This document shows positions 1 through 7,197 of a DNA stretch of 20,571 nucleotides, piece by piece; the first letter of the stretch is position 1; every line of letters begins with the position of its first letter. Source of the stretch: Candidatus Latescibacterota bacterium (lineage in GTDB: Bacteria; Latescibacterota; MVCY01); assembly GCA_030629295.1 (NCBI GenBank), contig DAOVPH010000005.1, forward strand, positions 1 through 20,571. The letters run 5' to 3'. The translations under genes and the position numbers were made by a program. The notes beneath the pieces were generated by a model. The model was not told where the DNA came from and searched no databases. It saw only the letters and a program-made list of their open reading frames with translations.

Positions 1-1
1 A

Positions 2-1594
2 AACATCAGACTTGGTGATTTAGAATGGACAAAAGAGGCATCTGTGATTGAGGAGAAGGCCTACCGAGACACATGGGGTACGGGCCTGGATTCCTATCTT
101 CAAATGATGTATGACCGGCTGGTCTTGATGCGGGAAATACTGGCAGATAGTGGTTCTATATATGTGCATTTAGACTGGCATGTGGGGCATTATGTTAAGA
201 TTATTATGGACGAGATTTTTGGGAAAGAGAATTTCAGGAATGAGATTGTGTGGAAAAGACAAACTGCTCATAGCCATGCTAAAGCAATGGGTAATATCCA
301 CGATGTAGTTTTATGGTATAGCAGGGCACTGGAATATATTTGGAATCCTGTGTATCAACATTACTCCATAGATTATCTCGAAACTCATTATCAAAAAAGA
401 GACGCAGATGGCAGAAGATTTGAAGATTTTGATCTTTCATCGCCAGGCAGTGGAGGATATAGATATGAGTGGAAAGGAGTTATCAAGAACTGGAGAGCAC
501 CTGAGGAAACGATGAAAAAGTGGCAAAAGGAAGGGAGACTTTACTATACAAAACAGGGGGGTGCACGCTACAAGAGGTATTTGGATGAAATGCCTGGAGT
601 TTCCTTACAGACTATTTGGGATGATATTAACCCGATAAATTCCCAAGCAAAAGAGGCTCTAGGATTTCCCACCCAAAAACCCGAAGCCCTTTTAGAGCGC
701 ATAGTCAAAGCCTCCTCCAATGAAAGCGACCTAGTGGCGGACTTCTTCTGTGGCTCCGGAACCGTCCTTGCTGTTGCCGAGAGACTCGGCCGCCGCTGGA
801 TTGGGTCTGACCTCTCCAAGTTTGCCATCCACACCACCCGCAAGCGGCTTTTGGACATTCCTGACTGCAAGCCCCTTGAAGTCTTGAACCTGGGCAAATA
901 CCAAAAGGCAAAATTGAAAGAGAATGGCGTTAGCCGATATATTGACTTTATCCTGAAATTATACCGTGCTGACTCCCTCTCCGGCTACACTATTCTTCAC
1001 GGAAAGAAAGCGGGAAGGATGGTGCATATTGGGGATGTTGACTCCATTGTGACTGAGCGAGAGATAAGAGAGACAGTTAAGGAGTGCGCTTCGGCTGGGG
1101 TGAAGTCTGTGGACATCTTGGGCTGGGACTTTGAGATGGGTCTCCATGATTTGGTAGACAGAATTGGAGATGAATATTCAGTCAAAATCCGGCTGGTGCA
1201 GATCCCGAGAGAAGCCTTGGAGGTGCGGGATGCCACCAGGGAAGAGGTGAAGTTCTTCGACCTGAACTACCTGGAATTGGAGCACAAGTTGAATAGTAAG
1301 ACCTTGACGATTGCCCTAAAGGAATTTGTCATCTCTAACCCTGAGTATCTACCTGGGGAGGTAAGAGAGAAGGTCAAGAAATTCACCGACTACATTGACT
1401 ACTGGGCTGTAGACTTTGACTACAAAGACGACACCTTCCACAATATGTGGCAGTCCTTCAGGACAAGGAAGCATCCCAGCCTTGAGACAAAATGCTCTCA
1501 CACCTATGAGAAAGCGGGGAAATATCAGGTGCTGGTTAAGGTGGTGGATATTTTCGGGAATGATACGAATAAACTGTTGGAGGTGAAAGTATGA
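2..1594 (+). CDS. mod: Type III-like site-specific DNA methyltransferase (Mod), 5' partial
   Basis: Modification subunit that would methylate an adenine or cytosine amino group using S-adenosylmethionine. The reading frame is open to the left edge, and residues before the GTG at 44 (GDLEWTKEAS) still look like the family, so the N-terminus and the DPPY catalytic motif lie outside the window; 530 residues are present. In-window numbering: FPTQKP at 222-227 just before the SAM-binding motif I DFFCGSGT at 247-254, the order expected of beta-class enzymes (catalytic motif first, target recognition region, then SAM motif). The last ~35 residues (496-530) read like a PKD/Ig-like beta domain (HTYEKAGKY, then DIFGN), which is unusual for Mod proteins. 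The stop overlaps the next start by ATGA. The matching Res is at 4597. Methyltransferase identity is seen directly; target base and type III assignment rest on family knowledge and context. Confidence 0.9.
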   Translation, partial: NIRLGDLEWTKEASVIEEKAYRDTWGTGLDSYLQMMYDRLVLMREILADSGSIYVHLDWHVGHYVKIIMDEIFGKENFRNEIVWKRQTAHSHAKAMGNIHDVVLWYSRALEYIWNPVYQHYSIDYLETHYQKRDADGRRFEDFDLSSPGSGGYRYEWKGVIKNWRAPEETMKKWQKEGRLYYTKQGGARYKRYLDEMPGVSLQTIWDDINPINSQAKEALGFPTQKPEALLERIVKASSNESDLVADFFCGSGTVLAVAERLGRRWIGSDLSKFAIHTTRKRLLDIPDCKPLEVLNLGKYQKAKLKENGVSRYIDFILKLYRADSLSGYTILHGKKAGRMVHIGDVDSIVTEREIRETVKECASAGVKSVDILGWDFEMGLHDLVDRIGDEYSVKIRLVQIPREALEVRDATREEVKFFDLNYLELEHKLNSKTLTIALKEFVISNPEYLPGEVREKVKKFTDYIDYWAVDFDYKDDTFHNMWQSFRTRKHPSLETKCSHTYEKAGKYQVLVKVVDIFGNDTNKLLEVKV

Positions 1595-2499
1595 ACACTG
1601 ACAACCTATGGGTTTTATACCCTAAACCAGATAGTTTTGTGCATGAACTTGGAGGCCAATTGAAAATTGGTTTGACAGTTCAAAACCTCTCGGATACCGC
1701 ATTATACTTCTCAAGAACAGAAATTGCCTCTTCTTGGGCTGACAGAAAGAGGGGGATAAAGCCTATAGAAAGAGAGGAATATCTTCCTGCTCGTGCCTCC
1801 ATGTTTTTGACGGAGTTCAACCTGACCCTTCCTCAAAAGGCAGGGTTATATTCTATGAAATTTGGACTTGAAACCTGGGTTTATAACTACTACACGGCTG
1901 ATTGGAAAAATTTAGGAGTGCTCTGGACATCAGACTGGGGATATATTCAGGTAACACCCCGACCTATTTATTCTGTGTTTGTCAGTTGCAGTCTTAGAAA
2001 AGAAGATAGTCCGGTAGTAAATCGAATTCTCAATATGATCGAGTTGTGGGGGTTTAAACCAACAACTTACGGCATCAATAAATTTTCAGAGGATCCTTTA
2101 AGAATTCCTGATGATATCGATAAAGAAATAGAAAAATCCGATGCTGTAATAGGAATTGCTACCCCAAGAGACTATTCTATTCAGGAAAAAGCTTTTAAAA
2201 CATTCACTTGGTTACATTTGGAAACAAAAAAAGGAGTAGATAGTGATAAGCCTTTGCTTTTTATCATGGATGAGAGGATAAAACCAGAGGGGCTGCTTGA
2301 ATTTCCCAAATTTCCGAAAGTTTTTTACCACCCTACTAAACTGGAAGTCTTGGAGCACAAGCTTACCATTGTGATGCCCGGTTTCAGGCGGTGGATTGCT
2401 GACAAAAAACAGCAACAATTCTGGGAGGGGCTCGTAAAGGCTGGTCTAATTCTTGGGGGAATCTGGCTTGTAGGAAAGGCCATGGAGGACAAAGAATGA
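1591..2499 (+). CDS. TIR-like domain protein with beta-rich N-terminus and C-terminal hydrophobic helix
   Basis: A 302-residue protein in three parts. Residues ~1-120 look like an all-beta, Ig-like domain (alternating hydrophobics, GGQLKIGLTVQNLS). Residues ~126-265 look TIR-like: first strand IYSVFVSCSL at 126-135, then a helix ending IEKSDAVIGIATP at ~180-192 as in the TIR 'sD.vI.v.S' strand, then W207-L-H-L-E211, resembling the W-x3-E segment that carries the catalytic glutamate of TIR NADases, then KPLLFIMDE. Residues 280-298 form a hydrophobic helix (GLILGGIWLVG) followed by a charged tail, a possible membrane anchor. It overlaps mod and the next gene by ATGA. Visibly A+T-rich (19 G+C in the 60 bases 2101-2160 by hand count). 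Inference: a nucleotide-signal-linked or NAD-degrading defence effector co-expressed with the restriction system. It could instead be a non-enzymatic TIR/SEFIR-like scaffold. Confidence 0.6.
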   Translation: MNTDNLWVLYPKPDSFVHELGGQLKIGLTVQNLSDTALYFSRTEIASSWADRKRGIKPIEREEYLPARASMFLTEFNLTLPQKAGLYSMKFGLETWVYNYYTADWKNLGVLWTSDWGYIQVTPRPIYSVFVSCSLRKEDSPVVNRILNMIELWGFKPTTYGINKFSEDPLRIPDDIDKEIEKSDAVIGIATPRDYSIQEKAFKTFTWLHLETKKGVDSDKPLLFIMDERIKPEGLLEFPKFPKVFYHPTKLEVLEHKLTIVMPGFRRWIADKKQQQFWEGLVKAGLILGGIWLVGKAMEDKE

Positions 2500-2867
2500 A
2501 CGTCGTAACCACTCCCTTGCCGATGGTTGAAAGAGAACCTATAGATGAGTTTGCATCCCTTTACTATCATTATGAGATTGAAAAGGAGGTGGGGGTAATA
2601 TCCTTTCTTAGGAAATATCCTTTTTTGTTGAGCATTCTTGAAGAAACTCCTTGCCAAATTTACCGGATATTCGGTGAGGATATCCTACTGCGTTTAGAGC
2701 TCCATCACGACCCTGAAGAAGGTTGGGATGAGCTCTTTATTGTTATCAAATCTGCACACAGCGCAGAGGAAGCAAACAGGCTTGAGAATAGACTTGCCGA
2801 AGAGTGGTTCCTTGACAGGATAAGAGACACCAGAGGGAAACTGAACATCACAGAGGAGCCATTATGA
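2496..2867 (+). CDS. Hypothetical 123-aa protein, probable partner of the HEPN protein
   Basis: I do not recognise a named family. The protein is small, acidic and predicted alpha/beta, with no signal peptide or membrane segment. The middle (FGEDILLRLEL at ~57-67, DELFIVIKS at ~76-84) alternates hydrophobic and charged residues like beta strands, and a helix with EEANRLENRLAEEW follows, ending in RDTRGKLNITEEPL. It begins inside the end of the TIR-like gene and ends by ATGA overlap with the HEPN gene, so translation of all three is probably coupled. A small gene placed directly before a HEPN gene with overlapping stop/start is a common layout of two-gene toxin-antitoxin pairs, which makes an antitoxin or partner role a reasonable guess, not a demonstrated one. 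Confidence 0.6.
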   Translation: MNVVTTPLPMVEREPIDEFASLYYHYEIEKEVGVISFLRKYPFLLSILEETPCQIYRIFGEDILLRLELHHDPEEGWDELFIVIKSAHSAEEANRLENRLAEEWFLDRIRDTRGKLNITEEPL

Positions 2868-3214
2868 GTTTTAATTGGAGGGATTATGTGGATCTCGCTG
2901 AAGAACTCCTGAATCGCGAGGAGGAAGCCTGTTTGCGCTCTTCCATTAGCAGGGCATATTATGGTGCATTTTGCATTGCAAGAAATAGGAAAGGGTATAA
3001 GAACTATACAGGAGCAGATATCCATTGGAAAGTTATAGATGAATACAAGAATTCAAGTGATAGAAACGAACAAGACATTGGACGAATTCTCGATAAACTC
3101 AGAAGATCGAGAAACAAGGCAGACTACAATGAGGATAGACCTATAAGTAAGCCTCTTGCTGAAAGAGCGGTAACTTCTGCAAATCAGATTTTAGCAAACG
3201 TCAGGATTCCTTGA
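2864..3214 (+). CDS. HEPN domain protein (UPF0332-like)
   Basis: A 116-residue all-helical protein. The N-terminal part (W5-R-D-Y, LAEELL, then SSISRAYYGAFCIAR at ~27-41) matches the HEPN/UPF0332 pattern of a helix pair around an 'SR.YYA.f' core. The second conserved block is R80-R81-S-R83-N-K-A-D87-Y88. Many HEPN RNases have R-x4-6-H here, but this copy has A-D-Y and no histidine, as in UPF0332-type members, so ribonuclease activity is uncertain. ATG at 2864 overlaps the previous stop. Known HEPN proteins act as RNA-cutting toxins or as partners of nucleotidyltransferases in toxin-antitoxin and defence loci. The location in a restriction cluster fits such a role; the 123-aa neighbour is the natural candidate partner. 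Confidence 0.75.
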   Translation: MSFNWRDYVDLAEELLNREEEACLRSSISRAYYGAFCIARNRKGYKNYTGADIHWKVIDEYKNSSDRNEQDIGRILDKLRRSRNKADYNEDRPISKPLAERAVTSANQILANVRIP

Positions 3215-3218
3215 CCTT

Positions 3219-3284
3219 ATGGCAACGATGGAGTTAGATCAAAAAATTAGACGAACTGTCCAAACCTGGTGGCAGCGGAGATAA
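3219..3284 (+). pseudogene. Remnant of the 5' end of a res-like gene
   Basis: Starting five bases after the HEPN stop, a 21-codon reading frame reads MATMELDQKIRRTVQTWWQR and ends in TAA at 3282-3284. The real res gene begins MAIIELDQEIKQAVQTWREK. Hand alignment gives 11 identical residues of 21 (M, A, ELDQ, I, VQTW) with no gaps, while the DNA differs at many positions, so this is a diverged homologue and not a recent duplicate. After the stop the similarity fades. Seen directly: the local match and the stop. Inferred: an ancestral res once began here directly after the HEPN gene, and the segment 3285-4596 entered or recombined at this point, bringing or restoring another res start. Confidence 0.65.
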
Positions 3285-3309
3285 ATAGGACAATGGGAGT
3301 TAGAATTTG

Positions 3310-3825
3310 ATGAGAATTCTGAGAGAGCCAGAAATTGCCGCATTATTATCCGAGCCAAAACCTCTGCCTGAAAATTGGCAGAACCGGTTTCGACTGAAGG
3401 ACAAAAGGGGCTTTCAACATGAAGAACGTTCCATTGAAGTTTCTGGACAAGGTGGCAATGTGTTCAGGGTCATACTGCGCCGGAATCGAATGAATACCTT
3501 TGATTTTTCTATTATTCTGATGTTTCAGGACAAGGATGGTAAGGAATACCGGGTAGTCCGCTACAACGGTAAGCATCCCTCAGAACATACCAATAAGTGG
3601 GAAAAGGAACAGGGACAGCCAATTCACACATTCAGTCCAGCCTTTCATATCCACCGAGCAACAGAACGCTACCAGGAAGCTGGATATCCGATTGACGGAT
3701 TTGCTGAGGTGACGACAGCCTATCATGATTTTCATTCGGCCTTGAATCGGTTTTTCAAGGACAATAACTTTCGACGACCCGAAGATTCACAACTTAGTCT
3801 TTTTGAGAGAGGTGAGTCCATATGA
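3310..3825 (+). CDS. Hypothetical 171-aa protein paired with the DUF1828 gene
   Basis: No named family recognised with confidence. The chosen ATG at 3310 follows a TTG at 3307, with GGGAG at 3295-3299 ten bases upstream. The protein has an N-terminal helix (REPEIAALLSEPKPLPENW), a beta-rich middle with RVILRRNRMNTFDFSIILMF, a histidine-rich stretch (YNGKHPSEHTNKW, then FSPAFHIHRATERYQ) and a C-terminal DFHSALNRFFKDNNF, ending in SQLSLF. The pattern 'basic/beta core, then H-x-N/H-x-H, then a D..f..F tail' loosely recalls the small proteins annotated as DUF6978, but this is a weak resemblance. It overlaps the DUF1828 gene by ATGA, so the two are probably a functional pair. No signal peptide or membrane helix. 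Confidence 0.65.
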   Translation: MRILREPEIAALLSEPKPLPENWQNRFRLKDKRGFQHEERSIEVSGQGGNVFRVILRRNRMNTFDFSIILMFQDKDGKEYRVVRYNGKHPSEHTNKWEKEQGQPIHTFSPAFHIHRATERYQEAGYPIDGFAEVTTAYHDFHSALNRFFKDNNFRRPEDSQLSLFERGESI

Positions 3826-4592
3826 CACCCGAGACCATTACACAGGAATTCCGAAGGAAAGTCTGTGAAGAGATCCGTCTTGCCAGCGAGGGCGTGAACC
3901 GCTACATTGTCTTTACGCCCTTCATGTTTGATGATGGGGATCATCTATGTATCCTTCTGAAACGAGCGGGCGATCGCTGGTATTTAAGCGATGAAGGGCA
4001 TACCTTCATGCATGTCAGTTATGATGAGATTGACATTGAGCGAGGAACTCGGAGCAAGATAATAGATGCCGCCCTGTTATCCTATGGCATTCGGAATGAA
4101 GATGGGGAACTAAAGTCCGTGATCGAGGAGGATGCTTACGGGGATGCTCTCTATAGTTTCGTGCAGGGACTCATCAAGATAACGGATGTTTCCTATCTTA
4201 CTCGTGAACGAGTACGTTCCACTTTCCTGGAGGATTTCCAATCTTTCCTAACTGAACAGGTTCCCGAGGATCGAAGGGTCTTTGACTACAATAACCCCCA
4301 GCGTGATCCTGAGAGAAAATATATAGTAGATTGCCGGGTCAACGGGACACGGCGTCCACTGTTTGTATTCGCTGTACCCAATGACGCCAGGTGCCGTGAT
4401 GCAACAATCACTTGTCTCCAGTATGAGAAATTCGAGGCTCCATTCGTAGCCACGGCGATCTTTGAAAACCAGGTGGAGATTAATCGCCGGGTGCTTGCCA
4501 GATTCAGTGATGTTTGTGAGAAGCAGTTTCCTTCCTTGCAATCCGCAAAGGAACGGTTTGAGCCCTACTGGAAAGGGATAATAGGTGAATAG
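3822..4592 (+). CDS. DUF1828/DUF1829 domain protein
   Basis: A 256-residue cytosolic protein. Residues ~28-118 match the DUF1828 layout: FTPFMFDDGDHLCILLKR, then WYLSDEGHTF (the 'y.LtD.G.t' signature), then IIDAALLSYGIRNEDGEL and a C-terminal LTRERVRSTFLEDFQSFL helix. Residues ~150-240 match the DUF1829 layout (DYNNPQRDPERKYIVDCRVNG, a beta-rich PLFVFAVPND block, and a helix before CEKQF). The biochemical function of this pair of domains is not established to my knowledge; the family is scattered among mobile and defence-type loci. It overlaps the 171-aa gene upstream by ATGA and ends four bases before the res start codon, so it is built into the restriction operon. The position just after the res remnant suggests that this gene and its upstream partner came as a unit. 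Confidence 0.75.
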   Translation: MTPETITQEFRRKVCEEIRLASEGVNRYIVFTPFMFDDGDHLCILLKRAGDRWYLSDEGHTFMHVSYDEIDIERGTRSKIIDAALLSYGIRNEDGELKSVIEEDAYGDALYSFVQGLIKITDVSYLTRERVRSTFLEDFQSFLTEQVPEDRRVFDYNNPQRDPERKYIVDCRVNGTRRPLFVFAVPNDARCRDATITCLQYEKFEAPFVATAIFENQVEINRRVLARFSDVCEKQFPSLQSAKERFEPYWKGIIGE

Positions 4593-4596
4593 ATAG

Positions 4597-7104
4597 ATGG
4601 CGATTATTGAACTCGACCAAGAAATCAAACAAGCTGTCCAAACGTGGCGGGAGAAGAACTATCAGGGAGCAAGCCAGATCACAAGAAGGCTCCTTGACTT
4701 CTGGTTCAAGGAGGAACAGATCCTTCCCGATGGCTTCCGTTTTGAATTCTGGAAATGCCAGCGGGAAGGAATTGAGGCTCTGATCTATATCTATGAAATC
4801 TGCAAGTACCGGAGTCTTTATGAGCTTGCGAGAGGATTTGGGGTAAGCATTCCAGTTGACCCTACCAAAGACCTCTGGCCCGAATATTGTTTCAAGATGG
4901 CCACTGGCTCAGGAAAGACCTGGGTAATGGCCCTGGCAATGGTCTGGCAGTATTTCAATAAGATTTTCGGCACTGACAATGGCATCCGTTACTCCAACCA
5001 TTTTCTTCTCCTTGCCCCTAACCTCATTGTGCTGGATAGGTTATACGGAATATCAGAGGAGGGCGACATAGATAAAAGTGGCTTTGTCAATAACGCCATT
5101 TTCTATAATTTCCCTTTTATTCCTACGGAGTGGCAGGCAGATTTTGATTTACAACTCATCTTCCAGAGTGAGGTCATTCCCAGAACTGCAAAGGGTATCC
5201 TTCACCTGACCAATATCCAGCAACTCTATGAGAGAGACACGGAAGGTGCGGTTAACCCATTGGACGAAGCCCTCGGCCCTAAGCCAAAGCGAGAAGAGGA
5301 GGCGATTTACGATTCCTTACGTGTAGAGCTTTCTGGATATGAGGACTTGATGGTCTTAAATGATGAAGCACACCATGTCCACAGCGATGATTTAGAGTGG
5401 AATAAGGTCATCGCCTATCTGGACTCTTCTCTCAAAGAACACAACAGAGATGGCCTTGTGATGCAGTTAGATTTTACCGCCACTCCAAAGGACCCCCAGG
5501 ACAACTTATTCCCTCACATCATCTATGATTATCCCCTGGCAGAGGCTATCAGAGATAAGATTGTTAAACGCCCTCGAATCGGAGAGATTGAGAATATCCC
5601 TGAACCTCTGGGTAGAGATTTCGTCAAAAAGAACCGTCTGCAAATTGACACGGGCGTGGAGATTCTTGAAGAGTTTCAAAAGGAGTTCCAGGATACAGGT
5701 AAGAAGCCTGTCCTTTTCATCATGACGGATGTGACAAGAAATGCTAAGAGAGTAAGGGAGTACTTAGAAAGACAGGGCTTTGCGGGGAAGGTTCTGGAAA
5801 TCCATACTGATAAGAAAGGCGAAATTACCAAAAAGAACCTCAAAGAGGCAAGATTGGCAGCCAGAATGATTGACAATCCTCACAATCCGTATGAGATTAT
5901 TGTCAGCGTGATGATGCTTAAGGAAGGATGGGATGTCAGAAATGTCTGCGTGATTGTCCCTCTGAGGGCCTTTGATTCACCGATTTTGCCTGAACAAACC
6001 TTAGGCAGAGGTTTGCGGAGGATAGCCCCCCAGGACGAAAACTGGGAGGAGAGACTTATCGTTATTGACCATCCTCGCTTTCGTCAGCTCTGGCAGGCGG
6101 AGATTGATAAAGGGGAACTAATTGCCGACTTTACTTCTGCTAAGAAAGCTTATGAACCAAGTAACCTGGTTATGGTAAATCCTGACAGACTTCAGTTTGA
6201 TATGGAAATTCCCGTTGTAGAAGGTGGGCTCACCAGGGCAGTGCCGGATTTGGCGAGGTTAGACATAGCACGGCTTCCGTCAAGACTCTTCAGGCTATCC
6301 GAAATTGAACTGCCAGAGGTAAGGTACCGGGAGAGGGACCTACTGGAACATAAAATTGTCAGGGAGAAAATCTTGGCCTTTGATTATACCGAAAACTTTT
6401 TCCTCTACCTCTCGTACGTCTGTAAAGCCATTACATCCAAGACTGGTACCTCAAGTATCTTTGTAGAGCTTGTGCCGAAGGTAAAAACCTATATCGAGAA
6501 ATACCTTTTTGACCAGAAGGTGGATGGTGAAAATCTGGATGTTACGAAGAAGCTCAACTATATTCCTATTCGGGAGAAGTTGGTGGAGATTTTCTCCGAA
6601 AAGATCAATTCACTCTCCAAGAAGGAAGAAAAGGTCAGCATTCCCAGATACTTTAAGGTAAGCGAAACGCAACCCCTTCATACCTCTGAGCCCATCACAA
6701 GCGTAAGAAAAGCGGTCTTTGAAACCTTGTCATATTCCAAACACAGTGCTCTTGAAAAGGAATTTATGAGCTACCTTGACGAAAAGGACGAGGTGCAAGC
6801 CTTTACTAAGGTGCTTTCCAGACATCCGCTTCATATTCCTTACTACAATCATGAAGGATATTTACGCCATTACCGGCCTGATTTTGTGGTGAAGGAAGAA
6901 AGGACGATGTATCTTGTGGAAACCAAAGGGATGGAGGGAGTGGAGGTGCCCATAAAGGACAGAGAGGCCCTGCGTTGGTGTGAGAATGTGCAAAAAATGA
7001 CGGGGAAACCCTGGAAGTATCTGAAGGTGAGACCGCAAGACCTTGAGACTTACAGAGCTCACAACTTTAAGACCTTAGCCTCAGCGACTGAAGTAAAGAA
7101 CTAA
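4597..7104 (+). CDS. res: Type III-like restriction enzyme Res: SF2 DEAH helicase with C-terminal PD-(D/E)xK nuclease
   Basis: An 835-residue ATP-dependent restriction subunit. Superfamily 2 motifs are all present: Walker A ATGSGKT at 102-108, DEAH at 256-259, motif III TAT at 294-296, and motif VI QTLGRGLRR at 467-475 after GWDVRNVCVIVPLR. The C-terminus carries a nuclease signature, P761-D762 followed by E775-T-K777 (YRPDFVV, then YLVETKG), so the protein appears intact for both translocation and cleavage. In type III systems Res works with a Mod dimer to cut DNA near two inversely oriented unmethylated sites; here Mod is 3 kb upstream instead of adjacent. ATG at 4597 follows a GGTGA element and lies four bases after the DUF1828 stop. 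The start codon region is matched by the broken copy at 3219. The type III label rests on gene context and general layout; other Mod/helicase-nuclease classes are possible. Confidence 0.88.
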   Translation: MAIIELDQEIKQAVQTWREKNYQGASQITRRLLDFWFKEEQILPDGFRFEFWKCQREGIEALIYIYEICKYRSLYELARGFGVSIPVDPTKDLWPEYCFKMATGSGKTWVMALAMVWQYFNKIFGTDNGIRYSNHFLLLAPNLIVLDRLYGISEEGDIDKSGFVNNAIFYNFPFIPTEWQADFDLQLIFQSEVIPRTAKGILHLTNIQQLYERDTEGAVNPLDEALGPKPKREEEAIYDSLRVELSGYEDLMVLNDEAHHVHSDDLEWNKVIAYLDSSLKEHNRDGLVMQLDFTATPKDPQDNLFPHIIYDYPLAEAIRDKIVKRPRIGEIENIPEPLGRDFVKKNRLQIDTGVEILEEFQKEFQDTGKKPVLFIMTDVTRNAKRVREYLERQGFAGKVLEIHTDKKGEITKKNLKEARLAARMIDNPHNPYEIIVSVMMLKEGWDVRNVCVIVPLRAFDSPILPEQTLGRGLRRIAPQDENWEERLIVIDHPRFRQLWQAEIDKGELIADFTSAKKAYEPSNLVMVNPDRLQFDMEIPVVEGGLTRAVPDLARLDIARLPSRLFRLSEIELPEVRYRERDLLEHKIVREKILAFDYTENFFLYLSYVCKAITSKTGTSSIFVELVPKVKTYIEKYLFDQKVDGENLDVTKKLNYIPIREKLVEIFSEKINSLSKKEEKVSIPRYFKVSETQPLHTSEPITSVRKAVFETLSYSKHSALEKEFMSYLDEKDEVQAFTKVLSRHPLHIPYYNHEGYLRHYRPDFVVKEERTMYLVETKGMEGVEVPIKDREALRWCENVQKMTGKPWKYLKVRPQDLETYRAHNFKTLASATEVKN

Positions 7105-7109
7105 ATAGA

Positions 7110-7138
7110 TTACGCTAAGCAAAACGGTGACCTAATAC
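7110..7138 (+). promoter_or_regulatory. Possible sigma-70-type promoter before the Flx module
   Basis: TTACGC (7110-7115) and TAATAC (7133-7138) are spaced by 17 bases in the 93-base gap between res and the MvhD-like gene. The match to TTGACA/TATAAT is partial (3 of 6 at -35 and 4 of 6 at -10), so this is only a candidate for separate transcription of the electron-transfer genes from the defence island. Confidence 0.22.
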
Positions 7139-7197
7139 AGCGCAAAAGGTTTTGCCCTTATTACGAAACGATGTTCCCAAAGGAGAAATGACCAATT

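Noticed and set aside
568..911. Minus-strand open frames opposite mod
   Set aside because: They lie antisense to conserved methyltransferase motifs, have low-complexity arginine/serine-rich translations and no family features.
7142..7155. GCAAAA-GG-TTTTGC palindrome after res, as a terminator
   Set aside because: The loop is only two bases, the stem is A+T-rich and no T-run follows. It is probably chance.
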